Shown here: piece after piece, positions 34,323-43,351 of the stretch | How the letters are laid out: each line of letters begins with the position of its first letter | Position numbering within the stretch: position 1 is the first letter of the stretch | From: Corynebacterium resistens DSM 45100 | GTDB lineage: Bacteria; Actinomycetota; Actinomycetes; Mycobacteriales; Mycobacteriaceae | NCBI RefSeq assembly: GCF_000177535.2 | Contig: NC_015673.1 | Span: 1,798,001 to 1,862,000, forward strand | Direction of reading: 5' to 3' | Length of the DNA: 64,000 bases | Notes under the pieces: model-generated | What the model saw: the letters and a program-made list of their open reading frames with translations, nothing else | Databases searched by the model: none | Told to the model about the DNA's origin: nothing | Translations under genes and position numbers: made by a program

Positions 34323-35291
34323 TCATTCGGTCCGGACGCTCTGTGAGTCGTCGGTTTCGATTTGATGGGTGCATTGCTGAGCGTACTCGATTGGGGGTAG
34401 GTAGCCGAGCGAGGAGTGCCGGCGGTGATGGTTGTACTCGTCTTTCCAGTCGCCGATCACGACCTGCGCGTGCAGCAGCGAGTAGAAGCTGTTGATGTTG
34501 AGGCACTCGTCGCGGAGCCGGCTGTTGAACGACTCAACGTACCCGTTCCGCCACGGCGAGCCCGGTGGGATGTAGGACAGGCCGGTGCGGGTACCTGCCC
34601 AGTCGGCCATCGCTTCGCTGATGAACTCCGGCCCGTTGTCGGACCTGAGCACAACGGGAGCGCCGCGGACGGCGACGAGATCCTCGAGATACGCGGTGAG
34701 CCGGTCGGCGGTGATCGACCGCTCGACCAGCCCGCCGATGCATTCCCGGGTGTGCTCATCGACGATCGAACAGATCTTGATCGGCCGGCCCTGTTCGTCG
34801 GCGTCGAACTGGAAGTCCACCGCCCGCACCACGTTCGGCGCGTCCGCTGTTGCGGGGTCGACGGTCGAGGACCCGACGCGTTTGCGACGCCGCTGCTGCC
34901 GGACGCGGAGGCCCTCGTCACGCCAGAGGCGTTGGATCTTCTTGTGGTTCACGACTCAGCCCTCGGCGCGCGCATCGTGATACGCGCGTCGGTACCCGTA
35001 ACGGGGGCGTTTCTTCGCCCAGGCACGCAGCCAGTCCCGCAACGCCCGGTCCGGGCCTGCGGTCGTGTCGCCCTTGAGCGTCGCGTTCTGCTTCTCGAGC
35101 TCCTTCAGGCGCTTCGCGTCGTCGGCCTTCAACCCGCCGTACTGGTTACGCCACCGGTAGTACGTCTGCTCGGACACCCCGAGCTCCCGGCACACCGCCG
35201 CGACATCCGCGCCGTCGGCGAGTATCCTGTCGGCCTACCCGAGCTTGCGGACGACCTGTTCCGGGGTGTGACGCTTCCTGCTGTTCGACAT
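34323..35291 (-). pseudogene. IS3-family transposase (orfA-orfB), inactivated
   Basis: The orfA start SNSRKRHTPEQVVRKLG is followed by TAG, then ADRILADGADVAAVCRELGVSEQTYYRWRNQYGGLK (helix-turn-helix). The junction to orfB lacks the usual orfA end and orfB start. It resumes RALRDWLRAWAKKRPRYGYRR, hits TGA, then has the integrase core with VDFQFD, LRSDNGPEFIS and the glutamate in YVESFNSRLRDE, ending near 34323. Two stops and a deletion make it inactive. The left-end sequence near 35370-35385 contains GACCCCGTTTCG, reverse-oriented. Confidence 0.88.
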
Positions 35292-35574
35292 GATCTGACC
35301 AGTCTCCCTGCCCGAACCCTCGGGCGGCAGGACGACTCTCAGAACCACCGGACCTACGAAACGGGGTCAGCCCAATATCTCAGGACACAGTGGATAGTCC
35401 CTATCAGGACATCTCAGACATGTTGTTGTTCTCTCTCACTGAGGCAGGGGACGGGAGGAAAGCTCCGGAAATGTTCGGGAAGACGCAGCGCACAGGATGG
35501 GAGACGAACGGAAAAGGCTCGTGAAGCGTGATGTGAGCGAGCCGCAATGGTCGAACCGGCGGGCTTGTGGCTGG

Positions 35575-36579
35575 TCAGTGACGTCGCAGCAAAACCGAGA
35601 GTGTGAGGTAGAGGCCGCCGAGGCTGACGGTGATCGCGCCGACGGGGAGCTGGGTTGGTGCGAAGGCGTGGGCGGCGGTCCAGTCCGCGGCGGCAAGCAG
35701 GATCGCGCCGGAGAAGGTGGCGGCGAGGATTGGGCGGTAGCGTGGGAGCAGGGTGTTCGCGATGTGTGGTGCGGCGAGGGCGATGAACATGACCGGTCCG
35801 GCGACTGCGGTGGTGGTGGCGGTGAGGAGCACCGCGGCGATGGCAAGTGTTGTTCTCGTGCGGGGCACTCTTAGGCCGAGTGCGGTTGCGAGGTCGTCGC
35901 CGAGGGCGAGGATTCGGAGTGTCGGGAGCACCGCGGAGGTGGCTATTCCGATAGCGGCGAGGGCTGCGAGGGCGGGCCAGGCCTGCGCCCAACGCATGTT
36001 GTCCAGGGTGCCTGCGGCCCAGATGGAGCCGGTGGCGGCGGTGGCGGTATCGGTGCGGTAAAGCAGCCAAGTGTTGACCGCGGTGAGGAGGGCGCTGATG
36101 GCGATCCCGGTGAGAATGAGCCCGCGGCCGCCGTTTCTCGGGCCGCGTGCGAGGGTTAGCACGAGGAGAGCTGTCACGAGGCCGCCGACGATGGAGGCAA
36201 CCGCGAGCGCGAGGAACCCGCTTGCCGGTAGGAGAAGCAGGGTGAGGAGAACACCGGTGTAGGCGCCGGTGTTGAAGCCGATCACATCGGGGCTGCCGAG
36301 CGGGTTGCGGGTGAGGGATTGGAAGATCGCGCCGGCAGCACCGAGGGCTGCTCCGAAGGCGATGGCGGTGAGCGCACGCGGTAACCGCCAAGACAGGACG
36401 ACAGTCGTCGTGAAGTCATCGGCACGCCCGAGGATCGCTTCGAGCACTTCCCATGGGGTCAGCGGCAGGTCCCCGGAAGCGAGTGAGGCGAGGATCAGGC
36501 CGGCGAGCGTGAGCAGTGCAACGGCCCATCGCCATGCGATCCGATCGCCGGGTCTGTGACCGGTCGGGGGTCGGTTCAT
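35575..36579 (-). CDS. FecCD-type siderophore ABC permease, second subunit
   Basis: From the ATG at 36579 (overlapping the stop of the first permease) the protein has about 334 residues and ten hydrophobic helices. The FecCD motifs are RLPRALTAIAFGAALGAAGAIFQSLTRNPLGSPDVIG and, near the end, GPVMFIALAAPHIAN. It should form the membrane channel with the next-upstream permease for ferric-siderophore import. No ATP-binding gene follows: the next downstream feature is the dead IS3, so the usual third gene appears lost. Confidence 0.9.
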   Translation of the reverse strand: MNRPPTGHRPGDRIAWRWAVALLTLAGLILASLASGDLPLTPWEVLEAILGRADDFTTTVVLSWRLPRALTAIAFGAALGAAGAIFQSLTRNPLGSPDVIGFNTGAYTGVLLTLLLLPASGFLALAVASIVGGLVTALLVLTLARGPRNGGRGLILTGIAISALLTAVNTWLLYRTDTATAATGSIWAAGTLDNMRWAQAWPALAALAAIGIATSAVLPTLRILALGDDLATALGLRVPRTRTTLAIAAVLLTATTTAVAGPVMFIALAAPHIANTLLPRYRPILAATFSGAILLAAADWTAAHAFAPTQLPVGAITVSLGGLYLTLSVLLRRH

Positions 36580-37586
36580 CGGCGTCTCCGAAGGAGAACG
36601 ATCATGACCAGCGCTCCGAGGGCTGCACTGACGATCCCGACGGGGATCTCTCCCGGCCAAAGGACGATGCGGGACAGGATGTCGGCGGTGAGGACTAAGC
36701 CGGCGCCCGTGAACGTGGATATCAATAGGAGGGGTGCGGTGCGGGGCCCCGTGAAGGGGCGGACGATGTGCGGCACCATGAGCCCGATAAACCCGATGGG
36801 CCCGGCGATCGCGGTGGCGGCACCGACGAGGCACACCGTCGCCAGCCCGGTGCCGATCCGGGTGGCCAGGGGGTGTGAGCCGAGGCCGCGGGCGAGGTCG
36901 TCACCGAGGGCGAGCGCATCCATCGGGCGGACCAGCAGAAAGGCGATTAGCGCGCCGACGGCCAGTATCGGGAGCGAGAAGGCGATGACCTTGCTATCCG
37001 GGCTCGCCAGCGATCCGGCTGACCACGCGCGCATCGCGTCGAGCGCGCGCGGGTTCAGCAGGGTGATAGCCGACTGGATGCCAGAGACCGTCATGCTGAG
37101 AGCGACTCCGGCGAGGATCAGCCGAGAACCGTCCGCACGCCCTCGCAGGCCGAGGATGAGCACGACCGTCGTGACTGCGGCGGCACCGATGATCGCGGAG
37201 GCGGCGATCCCGAAGGCGGAGCGGAGTCCGAGCCAGCTCATACCGATCGTCACCGCGAATGCGGCCCCTGACCCGACGCCGAGCAGTCCCGGGTCTGCGA
37301 GGGGGTTCCGGGTCATCGCCTGCATGAGCGCCCCGGACCAAGCCAGTGCAGCGCCGACGAGCATCCCGGCGAGAGTGCGCGGCAGACGCACCTCACCGAC
37401 GAGCGTGCGCACCTCCTCGGATCCACTGCCGCTGACGAGCGCCATGATCTCGGTAAGGCCGAGAGGCTTGGAGCCGATCAGTATGCTCGCGAACGTGAGC
37501 AGAATCACCAGGATGGCTGCGATGAGCGCCACAACGAGGAGGCGCGGCAAGCGGACAGGCGACGCCTCCTCGCGCGGGCGTGTCAC
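36576..37586 (-). CDS. FecCD-type siderophore ABC permease, first subunit
   Basis: About 336 residues from the GTG at 37586, which overlaps the stop of the binding-protein gene (GTGA). An upstream in-frame start lies within the previous gene. It has ten helices with RLPRTLAGMLVGAALAWSGALMQAMTRNPLADPGLLG and GPIGFIGLMVPHIVR. It pairs with the second FecCD permease. All three genes overlap, showing a coupled operon. Confidence 0.9.
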   Translation of the reverse strand: MTRPREEASPVRLPRLLVVALIAAILVILLTFASILIGSKPLGLTEIMALVSGSGSEEVRTLVGEVRLPRTLAGMLVGAALAWSGALMQAMTRNPLADPGLLGVGSGAAFAVTIGMSWLGLRSAFGIAASAIIGAAAVTTVVLILGLRGRADGSRLILAGVALSMTVSGIQSAITLLNPRALDAMRAWSAGSLASPDSKVIAFSLPILAVGALIAFLLVRPMDALALGDDLARGLGSHPLATRIGTGLATVCLVGAATAIAGPIGFIGLMVPHIVRPFTGPRTAPLLLISTFTGAGLVLTADILSRIVLWPGEIPVGIVSAALGALVMIVLLRRRR

Positions 37587-38602
37587 GACGCGGGAATGAG
37601 TTCGAGGCCAGCGCGTAGCTCGTCGAGTAGCCACGGCACGGCCGCGACGTTGGGATCCTGCAGTGCGGTCGCGGCCTCGAGACCGACGGGGACGTACCGC
37701 TGCTGCATAATCGGCTGCTGGGACACGATCGGATCGGACTCGAACTTCTGCTGCAGGGCATCAGACTGATAGGTCATGAACAGTACCCCCGCGTCGTTGA
37801 ACAGTGGGGCCTGTTCGAAGCTCACGTCGATCGAGCCGGGCACAGAACCCTGCCCGCCGAGTTCCGTGATCGCGGGAAGGGAGACGAGCCCGAGCTGCTG
37901 CATGAACCGGGCGGTGACATTCTCTTGATCGACCAGGAACACGACCACGCCATCGCGAGCCTGCCCATACAGGAAAGTACCCCCGTCGAGGTTCGGCAGT
38001 TCTTCCTTCGTCTTGGCGATGGCGTCATCGGCCTGCTGGATCAGCCGCTCAGCCGCTTCGGGATCACCGAGCGCCTGGCCGACGCGTGCGGCGGATTCCT
38101 CACTCGTGGCCCGGTAGAGGCCCTCCTCGTAGGTGACGACCGGCGCAATGTCGCTGAGCTGCTGGTACATGGCCTCATCCAGCGTGAACGCGGCGGTGGC
38201 GAGGATCAGGTCGGGCTTGGCAGAAGCGACCTGCTCAACACTGATGCTCATCGGGTTCACCCAGGTCGTGTCGTCGGGGAGCGGGTCGATATACGGCAGG
38301 TTCTTCTCATCGCCCGCTCCAGCGACCGACGTGAACGATTCGGGCGCCAGCACCACCTCCGCACCCATCGCCGACGCCAGCGCAACATCGGCGTAGCCGA
38401 GTGCGGCAATCCGCTTGGGCCTCTCCTTGATCGTGACATCGCCGTAGGCGTTGTGCAGCGTCACCGGGAACGCACCGTCGCCGGGCGGGGGTTCGTCTGT
38501 GGAAGGCGTCATAGGTCCGAAGGCGCAACCGGCGAGCAACAGCGCGCCGGCCAGCACTGCTGCCATCGCGGAGGCGATACGGGTATGAACGGATCTGAGC
38601 AT
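37583..38602 (-). CDS. Iron-siderophore ABC transporter substrate-binding lipoprotein
   Basis: A 339-residue FepB/FhuD-like protein. It has a signal peptide with lipobox LLAGC (Cys ~26), a first lobe starting NAYGDVTIKERPKRIAALGYADVALASAMG, a helical linker, and a second lobe near FLYGQARDGVVVFLVDQ. It captures a ferri-siderophore outside the membrane and delivers it to the FecCD pair. The operon is transcribed away from tetR. Confidence 0.92.
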   Translation of the reverse strand: MLRSVHTRIASAMAAVLAGALLLAGCAFGPMTPSTDEPPPGDGAFPVTLHNAYGDVTIKERPKRIAALGYADVALASAMGAEVVLAPESFTSVAGAGDEKNLPYIDPLPDDTTWVNPMSISVEQVASAKPDLILATAAFTLDEAMYQQLSDIAPVVTYEEGLYRATSEESAARVGQALGDPEAAERLIQQADDAIAKTKEELPNLDGGTFLYGQARDGVVVFLVDQENVTARFMQQLGLVSLPAITELGGQGSVPGSIDVSFEQAPLFNDAGVLFMTYQSDALQQKFESDPIVSQQPIMQQRYVPVGLEAATALQDPNVAAVPWLLDELRAGLELIPAS

Positions 38603-38634
38603 GGGCTTTTCTCGTTTCTCTGGTGGGTAGGGCC

Positions 38635-39234
38635 TCAGGCCGCGGGCAGGATTCCTGCTACGGCTTCGAACACACGGGCCGGGGTCTGCGCTGTGTCTAG
38701 TTCCTGCCAGCGCGCCGCCAGTTCCGTGACGACGGGGAGCAACGGGCGGACACCGTCATGTTCGGGGAGCACGCTCGGACGGTTCAGCCGGGCGCAGGTG
38801 ATGGTGGCCTGTCCGAGGATGGTCGCGAACATGGTGCGGTAGAACATGAAAGCTGCCTCGTCGGAGAGCCCGGCGTTCCGTGCACAGGAGAGGAATCCTT
38901 CCGGGAACCGGAGGCCGGCCGGGCTCGCGAGCCTACCAGTGGAGATCAAGCGAATCATCCAGGGGTGCTCGACAAGGAAGCCGTGCATACACAAAGCGAG
39001 ATCGACGGAGTCCCGTACGGGATCGTGCGAGGTCGCAGGGAAGACGATCTTCTCGGATACCCGCTCCACCAGCGCGAGCAGCAGCGCGTCGCGATCTGCG
39101 AAGTGGTGGTACAGCGCCATCGGGGTCACGCCTAGCTTCGTGGCGAGGAGCCGCATCGAGAGCGCGGCTTCGCCATCGGAGCGCACGACGGCGAGAGCCT
39201 CGTCCACGATCTGCGCAGGATCCAGTTTGCTCAC
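38635..39234 (-). CDS. TetR-family regulator of the iron island
   Basis: The 199-residue protein has an N-terminal helix-turn-helix (SMRLLATKLGVTPMALYHHFADRDALL, residues ~25-51) and a helical ligand domain. The GTG start follows AAAGGACGG. It lies between the substrate-binding gene (33 bases downstream) and a divergent ABC operon, with a palindrome between them, so it probably controls the ABC pair. Ligand unknown; a siderophore or drug is plausible. Confidence 0.88.
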   Translation of the reverse strand: MSKLDPAQIVDEALAVVRSDGEAALSMRLLATKLGVTPMALYHHFADRDALLLALVERVSEKIVFPATSHDPVRDSVDLALCMHGFLVEHPWMIRLISTGRLASPAGLRFPEGFLSCARNAGLSDEAAFMFYRTMFATILGQATITCARLNRPSVLPEHDGVRPLLPVVTELAARWQELDTAQTPARVFEAVAGILPAA

Positions 39235-39252
39235 GACGCCGTCCTTTCAGTT

Positions 39253-39271
39253 TGAGGTTACCCTAACTATA
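39253..39271. promoter_or_regulatory. Candidate DtxR box at the tetR/ABC promoter
   Basis: TGAGGTTACCCTAACTATA matches the DtxR consensus at 14 of 19 positions. It overlaps the palindrome that follows, so iron and TetR control may converge here. Confidence 0.55.
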
Positions 39272-39282
39272 CGCATATAGTT
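39265..39282. promoter_or_regulatory. Palindromic operator overlapping a -10 box
   Basis: AACTATACG/CATATAGTT is an 18-bp dyad with one mismatched pair. It includes TATAGT, placed about 10 bases ahead of the ATG at 39289. Only a few bases separate this -10 box from the start codon, so the mRNA may be leaderless. Confidence 0.6.
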
Positions 39283-39288
39283 TTAGAC

Positions 39289-40893
39289 ATGGCAACCAAG
39301 ACATCTCTCCTCGACCCGGCCGTCCTGCGACTGCTGCGCCCCTCTCTCCCGGCACTGGCCGTTGCAACGGCTGGCACGACACTCTCGGGCCTATTCGGCC
39401 TGGCCGCGATGTGGCAGATCGTGCGCCTGATCGAAGCCCCGGCCCCCGCACGGGTGGGCTGGGCCAGTGGCGCCTGGCTGTGCGCGGCGCTCCTGGCTGC
39501 GGGCGCTTCGTGGCTCGCGCACGCCGTCGAGGGGCGGTTCGAGGCGCGTGTGCGGCGAGCGGTGGCCGGTAGCCTGCTCCGGCTGCCGGCCGACCGGTTG
39601 GCCGCCTACCCGACGGATCGGTTGCGTCGGCTCGTCACTGAGGATGTCGCCGCGCTGCATCACATGATCGCCCACCTTCCCGCGGAAGCAGCCACGCTCG
39701 TCGCGGTGCCTGTGTGCGCCGTCCTGCTGATGCTGACGCTCGCCGGGCCCGCGTCCCTGCTCACCCTCATCCCGGGCGTGCTCGCCGGGACGGCCTACCT
39801 CACGGTGATTCCGCGCCTCTCGGCAAGACACGGCGCCGAGCTGGGCCGGGTGATGGCCGAGATCACAACGGCGGTCGACGACTACGCTCGTGGGATCCAT
39901 GTCTTCCGCAGCTACGGTGCAGCGAACAGCGCTCTCGCGGACTACATGGACGCCGCCCGGCGCTTCACCACCGGCATGCTCGACTGGGTGCGACGTGTCG
40001 CCACCCCTGCCGCGGTAGCCGTCGGCCTGCTTCAGGCGGCCTCCAGCTACGCCATCGCCTACGCGGTCGGCTTCGCTCGGGAGCCTGCCGTGCTCGCAGC
40101 GATCCTGCTGATGGGGCTCGCGCTCGTCACACCCGCACTGAGGCTTGAACATGGCCTCGACTACGTCGCCGCGGGGCGAGTCGCGTCCACACGCATCGGA
40201 GAACTCCTCGCCGAGCCTGTTCTGCCTCACGGCAACGCGAACGCGGTCAGCGGGCCGGGCATTCTGGTGGACAGTATCGTGGTCTCGGCGGGTGGCCGAA
40301 GGATCCTCGACGGACTCTCCCTGACCGCGCCAGCATCCGCGGTGACGGCGGTCACGGGGCCGAGTGGTGCAGGAAAGAGTACCCTCCTTCGCGTGCTCGC
40401 GGGCCTGCAGCCGCCCCTGAGTGGCATCGTCAGGGTCGCTGGCACCGACATATCGACGTTTCCCGAAGCGGCACGGCCGGAGGCGGTGCTGCTGATCCCG
40501 CAGGGCGGGGACGTGCTCCCTGCAAGCATCGGCGAGAACCTTCGCCTGACCGCCCCCGATGCAGACGACCAGGCGCTGACGGCCGCCCTCGCTCGCGCCC
40601 AGCTCGATCTCCCGCTCGATACGGACGCCGCGCTGCTGTCCGGCGGCGAGCGCCAGCGCGTCTCGCTTGCCCGAGCGTTCCTCGCGCAGGCGGGCGCTAT
40701 CCTGCTCGACGAGCCCACGAGCGCCCTCGACGACGCGACAGCCACCCGCTTCTGGGGCGAACTCGAAGAGCTCGCCCGGGCTGAGGGGAAGACCGTCGTG
40801 GCGGTCACTCACGATCCACGTCTCGCACTCCGAGCCGACCATGTCCACAGGCTCGCCCCGCCAGCCACTCCCGAAGAAGGAGACGACCAATGA
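39289..40893 (+). CDS. ABC half-transporter, first of a pair (siderophore-import type)
   Basis: 534 residues: a six-helix exporter-fold membrane domain (1-~300) and an ATPase with Walker A GPSGAGKST, signature LSGGERQR and Walker B AILLDEP. It is short for the class. A stop overlapping the next ATG (ATGA) couples it to its partner. With the siderophore-interacting protein gene directly downstream, the trio resembles IrtA/IrtB with the reductase as a separate protein. Codon use is strongly GC-rich. Confidence 0.88.
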   Translation: MATKTSLLDPAVLRLLRPSLPALAVATAGTTLSGLFGLAAMWQIVRLIEAPAPARVGWASGAWLCAALLAAGASWLAHAVEGRFEARVRRAVAGSLLRLPADRLAAYPTDRLRRLVTEDVAALHHMIAHLPAEAATLVAVPVCAVLLMLTLAGPASLLTLIPGVLAGTAYLTVIPRLSARHGAELGRVMAEITTAVDDYARGIHVFRSYGAANSALADYMDAARRFTTGMLDWVRRVATPAAVAVGLLQAASSYAIAYAVGFAREPAVLAAILLMGLALVTPALRLEHGLDYVAAGRVASTRIGELLAEPVLPHGNANAVSGPGILVDSIVVSAGGRRILDGLSLTAPASAVTAVTGPSGAGKSTLLRVLAGLQPPLSGIVRVAGTDISTFPEAARPEAVLLIPQGGDVLPASIGENLRLTAPDADDQALTAALARAQLDLPLDTDAALLSGGERQRVSLARAFLAQAGAILLDEPTSALDDATATRFWGELEELARAEGKTVVAVTHDPRLALRADHVHRLAPPATPEEGDDQ

Positions 40894-42485
40894 ACCGCAA
40901 CACTCCGGCACCCAAGCAGGTGCGGCCAGGCTTTCCGACGGTGGCAAAACGGCGGATGGCATGGATCGGCGCCGGCTGGGTGCTCGCAGCCCTCGCCGAA
41001 GCCACTGCCTACACGGTCCTTGCCTTCGCGATCCGCGACCGGGGAGGGGTGCTGCCTGTGCTCGCCGCAGCGGCCGTGTCACTGGTCGCCACCGTGCTGG
41101 TCTCCCGCAGCGGCTACCTGAGCGGCGCACGATTGGCCGGCGACCTCTATGCCCAGCTCGGCCGATCTCTTTCCGCCACGAAGTTGTCCTGGTTCACGGC
41201 AGAGAACCGTGCACTCGTGACCACCGTTGCCGGACGCGGCATACCCGCGCTCATGGGCGTGCCCGCCCATCAGTTGCAGACAGTGATCTGCGCACCGCTT
41301 GTACCCGTGCTCATGGTTGTCGCGGTCGGGTTCGTGTCAGGGGCTGGCGAGGCCTGCGTGCTCGCCCTCCTGCTGCTGGCCGCCTTCGCCACGCAGATGC
41401 TCACGCAACGCCACCTGCAACGCGCCGACGCCGAGCGTCATCGCATCGAGCAGGAGACGGTGCGCGCGACGATGGAATTCGTCGACCACCTCGAACTGAT
41501 CCGCACCGCAGCCGGCCCCCGAGGTCTCGTCCGCGCGGATGAGGCTTGGAGGCGACAGGAACAGGCGATGGCGCGCACCAACCAGGCCGCAGCGCCCGCG
41601 ACCCTTGTGTCCTTTCTCGCGTCGGTCATGCCCGTTGCCGGGATGCTGATCATGCTCGCTGCTTCTGGAGAGTTCGCGGCACCTGAGGCAGCCCTCGCGT
41701 TGCTGGTGCTCACCATCCGGGCGTCCGCCCCGATCGATGAACTCGCCCTCGCCGGGGTCAGCCTCAACGAGGTACGTTCACACAGCTCGGCCTACCATAC
41801 AGCCGCGATGGCGCCGCGCCTACCCGCTCCCGCTGACCCCGTCCCTCCGGCAGGTTCGGAGATCGAGCTCCGCGACGTCGCGCATCCACCCGCGCTCCGC
41901 ACGATCACCGCGAACATTCCCCCAGGCGCACGCGTCCACATCGCAGGCCCCAGCGGTGCCGGCAAGAGTACCCTTCTGGGACTGTTGCAGCGCTTCGACG
42001 ATCCCGCCGATGGAACTGTCACTCTCGGCGGGGTCTCACTCGCCGCACTTGAGGAGACAGAGATCACCGCAAGAATCGCCTATGTCCCCCAGGACCCCAT
42101 CGTGCTCACCGGCACTCTCGCCGAGAACATCAAACTCGGCCGCCCCGAAGCTTCCGACAAGGAGATCCTTCAGGCAGCCGAGCGCGCCCAACTCCGGGAG
42201 GTGATCACTCGTGACCCGCTGGGTATCCACCAGCACCTCGGCATTCACGGGCAGGCGCTCTCCGGGGGAGAACGTCAACGAGTCGCGATCGCACGCGCCC
42301 TCCTCAAGAACGCGCCGGTGCTCGTGCTGGACGAAGCCACCTCCGCTCTCGACACGGCCACAGAACAACGGATCGCTGACACCCTCGCCACCTACGACGG
42401 GACTCTCATCTTCGTCACACACCGCGACCCCACCATCTGGCACCCCAACCGCACCATCACCCTTGAAGGACCACAGCAGGCATGA
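40890..42485 (+). CDS. ABC half-transporter, second of a pair
   Basis: 531 residues with the same layout: membrane domain, then an ATPase with Walker A GPSGAGKST, signature LSGGERQR, Walker B VLVLDEA and H-loop FVTHRD. The membrane part is diverged from the first subunit, as in heterodimeric transporters. It overlaps the siderophore-interacting gene by four bases. Import of a ferri-siderophore across the cytoplasmic membrane is the most likely job; CydDC-like thiol export is a weaker alternative. Confidence 0.88.
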   Translation: MNRNTPAPKQVRPGFPTVAKRRMAWIGAGWVLAALAEATAYTVLAFAIRDRGGVLPVLAAAAVSLVATVLVSRSGYLSGARLAGDLYAQLGRSLSATKLSWFTAENRALVTTVAGRGIPALMGVPAHQLQTVICAPLVPVLMVVAVGFVSGAGEACVLALLLLAAFATQMLTQRHLQRADAERHRIEQETVRATMEFVDHLELIRTAAGPRGLVRADEAWRRQEQAMARTNQAAAPATLVSFLASVMPVAGMLIMLAASGEFAAPEAALALLVLTIRASAPIDELALAGVSLNEVRSHSSAYHTAAMAPRLPAPADPVPPAGSEIELRDVAHPPALRTITANIPPGARVHIAGPSGAGKSTLLGLLQRFDDPADGTVTLGGVSLAALEETEITARIAYVPQDPIVLTGTLAENIKLGRPEASDKEILQAAERAQLREVITRDPLGIHQHLGIHGQALSGGERQRVAIARALLKNAPVLVLDEATSALDTATEQRIADTLATYDGTLIFVTHRDPTIWHPNRTITLEGPQQA

Positions 42486-43351
42486 CCACCATCCGCCACC
42501 GCATCCGCGAACTCACCCAACAGAACATGCGCCCGGTCTCCACCAACGCCGAAATCACCAGTATCCGCAGCATCGCCCCCAGCTACACCCGCGTCACCCT
42601 CACCTCCTCCGACCTGGCCCGCTACGAGCCCACGCTGCCCGCAGACGGCATCAAAATCGCCGTTCCCGGAAAGGACGGCGCACCCGAGATCCGAGCAATG
42701 ACCGTCTCCCGCCGGCCCACACCCGACACGATCGAGATCGACGTCCTCACACACACGGGCGGTATCCTCGCCCCCTGGCTCACCCACGCTCGCACGGGCG
42801 ACCGAATCGACGTGCACGCGGTCCGACGCGAATGGGCACTCGGTGACGACATCACCGAACACATCCTCGTAGCTGACGCTAGCGCGCTCCCCGCAGCAGC
42901 CACGATCCTCCACGCCATTCCAGAAGAGCACCAGGTTCACGCCTGGCTCCACGTCCCAGAAGCCGACGATGGCGTGCTCATCCCCGAGCGCCTCAACCTC
43001 CAGCTGCATCCCCACGTCGGCAACGCCTGGACACCGATGCAACTCCGCGACGAACTCAACAAAGTACTCCCCTCAATTCCCAGGAACAATGGAGTGCAAG
43101 CTTGGCTCGCCGCCGAAGCCTCGACTGTCGCCGAGGGGCGACGATGCCTCACAAAGCACGGGCACGACCGCGACCATATGTTCGCCGCGGCATACTGGAA
43201 GCACGGTTGCGGCAGCACCGCACGCGATGAACGTATCCGACGCGCCTATGTGGAAGCGGTGGCAAAAGACGCCGACCTTACCGACCCGGACACGCGCGCC
43301 GACACAGAAATGCTCGCGGACGAAATGGGTCGAGAGGTTCCCTCCCCCTAG
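42482..43351 (+). CDS. Siderophore-interacting protein (FAD-dependent ferric reductase)
   Basis: A 289-residue SIP/ViuB-family flavoprotein. The N-terminal FAD-binding barrel includes YTRVTLTSSDLARYEPTLPADGIKIAVP and the RAMTVSRR motif (a variant of the usual R-x-Y-T/S flavin site), then LTHTGGILAPWLTHARTGD. The C-terminal part carries AWLAAEASTVAEGRRCL and a YWKHG motif. These enzymes reduce ferri-siderophores to release iron. Last gene of the plus-strand trio; it converges with the MFS gene, stops overlapping. Confidence 0.92.
   Translation: MTTIRHRIRELTQQNMRPVSTNAEITSIRSIAPSYTRVTLTSSDLARYEPTLPADGIKIAVPGKDGAPEIRAMTVSRRPTPDTIEIDVLTHTGGILAPWLTHARTGDRIDVHAVRREWALGDDITEHILVADASALPAAATILHAIPEEHQVHAWLHVPEADDGVLIPERLNLQLHPHVGNAWTPMQLRDELNKVLPSIPRNNGVQAWLAAEASTVAEGRRCLTKHGHDRDHMFAAAYWKHGCGSTARDERIRRAYVEAVAKDADLTDPDTRADTEMLADEMGREVPSP

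Noticed and set aside
34323..35291. IS3 as an active element that could have mobilised the island
   Set aside because: Two stops and an internal deletion; no matching terminal repeat pair could be identified on both sides.
35414..36391. 325-codon Arg/His/Pro-rich frame within the FecCD gene
   Set aside because: Out-of-frame reading of the permease; FecCD motifs are intact in the other frame.
39391..41130. 579-codon minus-strand frame across the ABC pair
   Set aside because: It spans two coupled ABC genes with clear motifs on the other strand; the predicted residues are low-complexity Arg/Gly/Asp typical of antisense GC-rich DNA.
41437..41767. Small minus frame within the second ABC gene
   Set aside because: Shadow of the membrane domain; no start context or family.
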